A DNA stretch of 64,000 bases, taken from assembly GCF_022180365.1 (NCBI RefSeq), contig NZ_BQKV01000098.1, positions 62,001-126,000 of the forward strand, in the 5' to 3' direction. Origin of the DNA: Faecalibacterium gallinarum. Its GTDB lineage: Bacteria; Bacillota; Clostridia; Oscillospirales; Ruminococcaceae. Positions 60,969 through 64,000 of the stretch are shown one piece after another. Within the stretch, counting starts at the first letter, position 1; every line of letters starts with the position of its first letter. The position numbers and the translations under genes were made by a program. The notes under the pieces were generated by a model that did not search any database, was not told the DNA's origin, and worked only from the letters and a program-made list of their open reading frames with translations.

Positions 60969-62021
60969 ATGGAAAAACGCCGGGTGGAGTTGGATGTTCT
61001 CCGTGTGATTCTGGCGGCGCTGGTGGTGCTGGGCCACGGCAGCTTTTACACCCTGGAGACAACTTTCGGCGGGGTGGATTACGGCGGGCTGCTGGGGCGG
61101 GATACCGTGTTCCATGGGGTGATATCCGGGCTTTCGAGCTGGATCTATACCTTCCATATGCCGGCCTATTTCTGCCTTTCGGGGGCGGTGTTCGCCCTGG
61201 AACTGCGCCGGGGAAAATATCCTTCCCTCGGGCGGCTTGCGGCGGCCAAAGCCCGGCGGCTGCTGGCACCTCTCTGCTTTGTCTGGCTGGCCTGGAACAT
61301 TCCCCTCAAGTGGGTGTCAGGTTATTACGCAGGCCAGGCCCACCCGCTGGGGGCGGCTCTTGTGCAGATCTTTTTCCCCGAGGGGGTCTATCTCTGGTTT
61401 TTGGAGGCGCTATTCCTGGTCTTTCTATTGGATCATCTCCTGGTCACCCGGATCCAGAGCCCGGCCCGGCAGTTCGGGCTGGCGGCTCTGGCCTTTCTGG
61501 CGGGGTTAGTGTTTTGGCGGTATTTCCGTCCCTGGACCCCGGCGGGCAACCCCTTTAAATATCTTGTCTGGTTCTGGCTCGGCCGTTGGATGGACCCGGT
61601 GACCCGCCGTCTGCGGAGGAGGTTCGGGCGGGGATTGCTCCACCTCGAAACCGTCCTCTTTTTCGGGGCCTGGGTGGCGGTGGAGCGGCTGCCCTGGGGC
61701 GGCTGGCTGCTGGAAGTTTCCCTCCTGCCGCTGCTGGGCACTCTCTGGGTCTGGGAGCTGGCGGCCCGGCTGGCCCGCAGCCGGGGGGTGGGGGAGAGGG
61801 CCCGGCGCTGGGCGGGGTACACCTTCGGGCTTTACCTCTGGGCCGATCCGGTGAACTATCTGGTTTTGTATGGGGCCTGGCAGCTGGGCGGCCCGGCCTT
61901 CTTCGGGTCCGAGGCAGGGGCGGCGGTCCTCTATGGACTGCGTGTGGCAGGCTCGGCCCTGGCGGCCGTGGGGATCACCGCTCTGCTGCGAAAGTACAAA
62001 TTCCCCCTCCAAATCTATTGA
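60969..62021 (+). CDS. membrane acyltransferase (acyltransferase 3 family)
   Basis: 350 residues, about ten membrane helices. RVELDVLRVILAALVVLGHGSFYT at the start carries the conserved Arg/His of the family; YTFHMPAYFCLSGAVFALELRRGKYPSLGRLAAAKARRLLAPLCFVW is the second block. It likely O-acetylates or otherwise acylates the polysaccharide. It lies 25 bases after the flippase, with AAAGGAGAAAG before its ATG, and 23 bases before the glf gene. Confidence 0.88.
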   Translation: MEKRRVELDVLRVILAALVVLGHGSFYTLETTFGGVDYGGLLGRDTVFHGVISGLSSWIYTFHMPAYFCLSGAVFALELRRGKYPSLGRLAAAKARRLLAPLCFVWLAWNIPLKWVSGYYAGQAHPLGAALVQIFFPEGVYLWFLEALFLVFLLDHLLVTRIQSPARQFGLAALAFLAGLVFWRYFRPWTPAGNPFKYLVWFWLGRWMDPVTRRLRRRFGRGLLHLETVLFFGAWVAVERLPWGGWLLEVSLLPLLGTLWVWELAARLARSRGVGERARRWAGYTFGLYLWADPVNYLVLYGAWQLGGPAFFGSEAGAAVLYGLRVAGSALAAVGITALLRKYKFPLQIY

Positions 62022-62044
62022 ACGGGGAGAGAAAGGAACAAACA

Positions 62045-63169
62045 ATGCTGTACGATTATCTGGTGGTGGGCGCGGGGCTCTATGGGGCCGTTTTTGCCCA
62101 GCAGGCTATGGAGCAAGGAAAACGAGTCCTGGTGGTGGAAAAGCGCCCCCAAATCGGGGGCAACCTCTACACCCAACAGGTGGAGGGGATCACCGTCCAC
62201 AAATACGGCGCCCACATTTTCCACACCAACGACCCGGAAATCTGGGACTATATCACCCGTTTCGCCCGGTTCAACCGGTTTGTCAACCGCCCGGTGGCCA
62301 ATTACAAAGGGGAGCTCTATTCGCTGCCCTTTAACATGTATACTTTTTATCAGATGTGGGGGACTGTCAGTCCCCAACAGGCCCAGGCCAAGCTGGAGGT
62401 TCAGCGCCGGGAGATCACCGGCGAGCCCTGCAACCTGGAAGAGCAAGCCATTGCCCTGGTGGGGCGGGACCTCTACGAAAAGCTGGTCCAGGGCTACACC
62501 GAAAAGCAGTGGGGCCGCCCCTGCCGGGAGCTGCCGCCCTTTATCATCCGGCGGCTGCCGGTCCGGCTGACCTATGACAACGACTATTTCGATGCTCGGT
62601 ACCAGGGGGTGCCGGAGGAGGGGTATACTGCCTTGATCGCCCGGATGCTGGCGGGGGCCGAGGTGCGGCTGGGGGTGGATTACCTGGCCTGTAAGCCCTG
62701 GCTGGACATCCTGGCAAAGCGGGTGATTTATACCGGCCCGCTGGATGCCTACTTTGGGTACCGGCTGGGCAGCCTTGAATACCGCTCTCTCACCTTTGAG
62801 GAGGCGGTTCTGCCCCAGACCAATTACCAGGGGAACGCGGTGGTCAACTACACCGACCGGGAGACCCCCTGGACCCGGATCATCGAGCACAAGTGGTTCC
62901 AGTTTGGCCGGGGGGCCGATGGGGCTGAGCTGGATAAAACGGTCATCAGCCGGGAATACAGCGCTGCATGGCAGCCGGGGGCCGAGCCCTATTACCCGGT
63001 GAACAACATTAAAAATGAAGCCCTTCGGGCCGAGTATCAGGAATTGGCCGCCGCAGAACCCCGAGTGCGCTTTGGGGGGCGGTTGGGGGAATATCGATAT
63101 TACGATATGGATCAGGTGATTGCCGCAGCCCTTACCGCCAGCCGGGAAGAACTGGGCCGACCTCTCTGA
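62045..63169 (+). CDS. glf: UDP-galactopyranose mutase
   Basis: 374 residues. The FAD-binding start LVVGAGLYGAVFAQQAMEQGKRVLVVEKRPQIGGNLYT, substrate region KYGAHIFHTNDPEIWDYITRF, YTFYQMWG, GYTEKQWGRPCRELPPFIIRRLPVRLTYDNDYFDARYQGVPEEGYT and the C-terminal PYYPVNNIKNEALRAEYQ are those of Glf. It converts UDP-galactopyranose to UDP-galactofuranose. The ATG at 62045 has GAAAGGAAC upstream; the open frame before it overlaps the acyltransferase and is not used. It is the last gene of the EPS operon and is followed by a terminator. Confidence 0.96.
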   Translation: MLYDYLVVGAGLYGAVFAQQAMEQGKRVLVVEKRPQIGGNLYTQQVEGITVHKYGAHIFHTNDPEIWDYITRFARFNRFVNRPVANYKGELYSLPFNMYTFYQMWGTVSPQQAQAKLEVQRREITGEPCNLEEQAIALVGRDLYEKLVQGYTEKQWGRPCRELPPFIIRRLPVRLTYDNDYFDARYQGVPEEGYTALIARMLAGAEVRLGVDYLACKPWLDILAKRVIYTGPLDAYFGYRLGSLEYRSLTFEEAVLPQTNYQGNAVVNYTDRETPWTRIIEHKWFQFGRGADGAELDKTVISREYSAAWQPGAEPYYPVNNIKNEALRAEYQELAAAEPRVRFGGRLGEYRYYDMDQVIAAALTASREELGRPL

Positions 63170-63179
63170 CCCAAAAGAA

Positions 63180-63215
63180 AATCCGTGCGCCGAACAGGAC
63201 AGCACGGATTCTTTT
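63180..63215 (+). terminator. terminator of the EPS operon
   Basis: AATCCGTGC pairs with GCACGGATT around a 13-base loop and is followed by CTTTTC. It also has an A-tract on its left, so it can serve the converging gene at 63236. Confidence 0.85.
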
Positions 63216-63235
63216 CATGTTGTGAAACAAAGAAG

Positions 63236-63760
63236 TTAAAGCAATTCAGGCCAGTGCAATACAGTGTAGAGATAGTTTAATGCTTGTTCTAAAGAGGAGT
63301 AGGTTTGCTTTGTTGGGAAGTGGGCGGGATAGGAAAGGGTGCTTGTTTTGTCAAAAGATAAGCCTTGTTCTCTTCGCCAGATGTCCAACCTTTCCTCAAT
63401 AAGCCAGGCATCCTGCCGTATCTTAATGTTAGACTGGCGTAAATCAAGGGCCAAATAAACCGTGTAAATATGGCGCATAGGCACAAAAACAAGTTCAACC
63501 ATCGTGCGGTAGTCATGCTCAAAGAAAAATAGCAATTGAGAACCGGAACGATCCAATTCTTGGCGGGCAGCGTCTTCATCTGAGATTTGGGGTCTGCTCT
63601 GGATCGCTGCGCGCAGCGTTGGTAAAAAGAAATAGCAAGCCTCCGGTTCAAGGGATTGTTCCATTTCATGGATATATGCCTGTTGCCAATGCGGAGCGAG
63701 CAGGCCCTGCCGAGCATCTTCAATGGCAAAAAGCCAGTCCCGGATATTTTCTTCGATCAT
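63236..63760 (-). CDS. hypothetical protein
   Basis: 174 residues, soluble, acidic and helical, with no signal peptide. LLFFFEHDYRTMVELVFVPMRHIYTVYLALDLRQSNIKIRQDAWLIEERLDIWRREQ is the most regular part. I do not recognise a family. GGAGGC lies before the ATG. It converges on the EPS operon and is divergent from the truncated HTH gene. Its lower GC content than the EPS genes is noticeable. No function proposed. Confidence 0.6.
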   Translation of the reverse strand: MIEENIRDWLFAIEDARQGLLAPHWQQAYIHEMEQSLEPEACYFFLPTLRAAIQSRPQISDEDAARQELDRSGSQLLFFFEHDYRTMVELVFVPMRHIYTVYLALDLRQSNIKIRQDAWLIEERLDIWRREQGLSFDKTSTLSYPAHFPTKQTYSSLEQALNYLYTVLHWPELL

Positions 63761-63874
63761 GGCAGCCTCCTTTGGCGATAAAATCTCAACTGTATATCAA
63801 TATACCCTATATTTCGGGAATATGCAAGTTGTTTGTGGACTCTATACTAAAAGAAAAAGGAAAGGGGGCCGGGC

Positions 63875-64000
63875 ATGATTTCTTACGAACCATTATGGGA
63901 GACGATGCGGCGCAAGGGGATTACCACCTACACCCTCATCAAAACCTATCATTTCAGCCGCGGCACCCTGGATTCCCTCAAGCAGGGGCGGAATATCTCC
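63875..64000 (+). CDS. HTH regulator, XRE type, 3' truncated
   Basis: 42 residues are visible before the window ends: MISYEPLWETMRRKGITTYTLIKTYHFSRGTLDSLKQGRNIS. This is a compact Cro/CI HTH domain of the kind found in 65-75-residue regulators, with recognition helix SRGTLDSLKQG. GAAAGGGGGCC precedes the ATG and TATACT at 63843 may be the -10 box. The rest lies outside the window. Confidence 0.8.
   Translation, partial: MISYEPLWETMRRKGITTYTLIKTYHFSRGTLDSLKQGRNIS

Noticed and set aside
61586-62044. N-terminal extension of the Glf reading frame
   Set aside because: It overlaps the acyltransferase gene in another frame; Glf begins at the FAD motif right after 62045 with a proper ribosome site.

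Overview
The window looks like a chromosome segment from a GC-rich anaerobic gut Firmicute of the Oscillospiraceae/Ruminococcaceae type (Faecalibacterium, Gemmiger or Subdoligranulum-like). This is inferred from the class III fructose-bisphosphatase, a T-box in front of alaS, the NifU-like/GGGtGRT gene pair, the flavinylated lipoprotein reductase, the Firmicutes-style EPS locus and the codon use. No 16S rRNA gene is present, so the genus is not proven.

Layout. 1-16.2 kb holds host genes: a truncated metallophosphoesterase, glpK, hisS, an MFS carrier, the scaffold-like/GGGtGRT pair, a secreted FMN/FAD reductase with a NusG-II partner, a MacAB-like export operon, an SLH-domain protein and a ComFC-like protein. 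16.27 kb is a tRNA-Pro(GGG) whose 3' half is the attachment site of a 13.56-kb integrated element (16294-29905, perfect 52-bp att repeats). 30-45.3 kb returns to host housekeeping: a sugar kinase, a radical SAM activase, fbp, murA, an MBL hydrolase, T-box-alaS, HIT, a PRTase, a ComEC-like protein, holA and an RNase M5-like TOPRIM protein. 45.3-47.0 kb is a probable invertible DNA switch built around a tyrosine recombinase. 47.0-63.2 kb is one large exopolysaccharide operon (phosphatase, LCP, Wzz, BY-kinase, initiating transferase, UDP-sugar dehydrogenase, glycosyltransferases, polymerase, flippase, acyltransferase, UDP-galactopyranose mutase). It ends at a terminator and is followed by an unknown gene and a truncated HTH gene.

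Two regions stand out. (1) The integrated element encodes an integrase, repressor, excisionase-like protein, replication proteins with a DnaB-type helicase, terminase, portal, scaffold, capsid and small connector-like proteins. No tail, baseplate or lysis gene is recognisable, which is the layout of a capsid-forming, tail-stealing phage satellite. Between its replication and packaging modules lies 1.28 kb of non-coding DNA packed with short perfect palindromes. (2) The recombinase in front of the EPS operon is bounded by two 21-bp sites with inverted arms and oppositely oriented 7-bp spacers. Two strong rightward terminators inside the segment would lose their T-tracts relative to rightward transcription if the segment flipped. 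That suggests a terminator-flip phase-variation switch for surface polysaccharide.

How the genes work together: the EPS genes can make a lipid-linked repeat unit with predicted uronic acid and galactofuranose, flip it, polymerise it and attach it to the wall through LCP. The flavoprotein and NusG-II pair is a likely extracytoplasmic electron-accepting module, and the very regular, optimised codon use of 5.36-9.1 kb suggests heavy expression.
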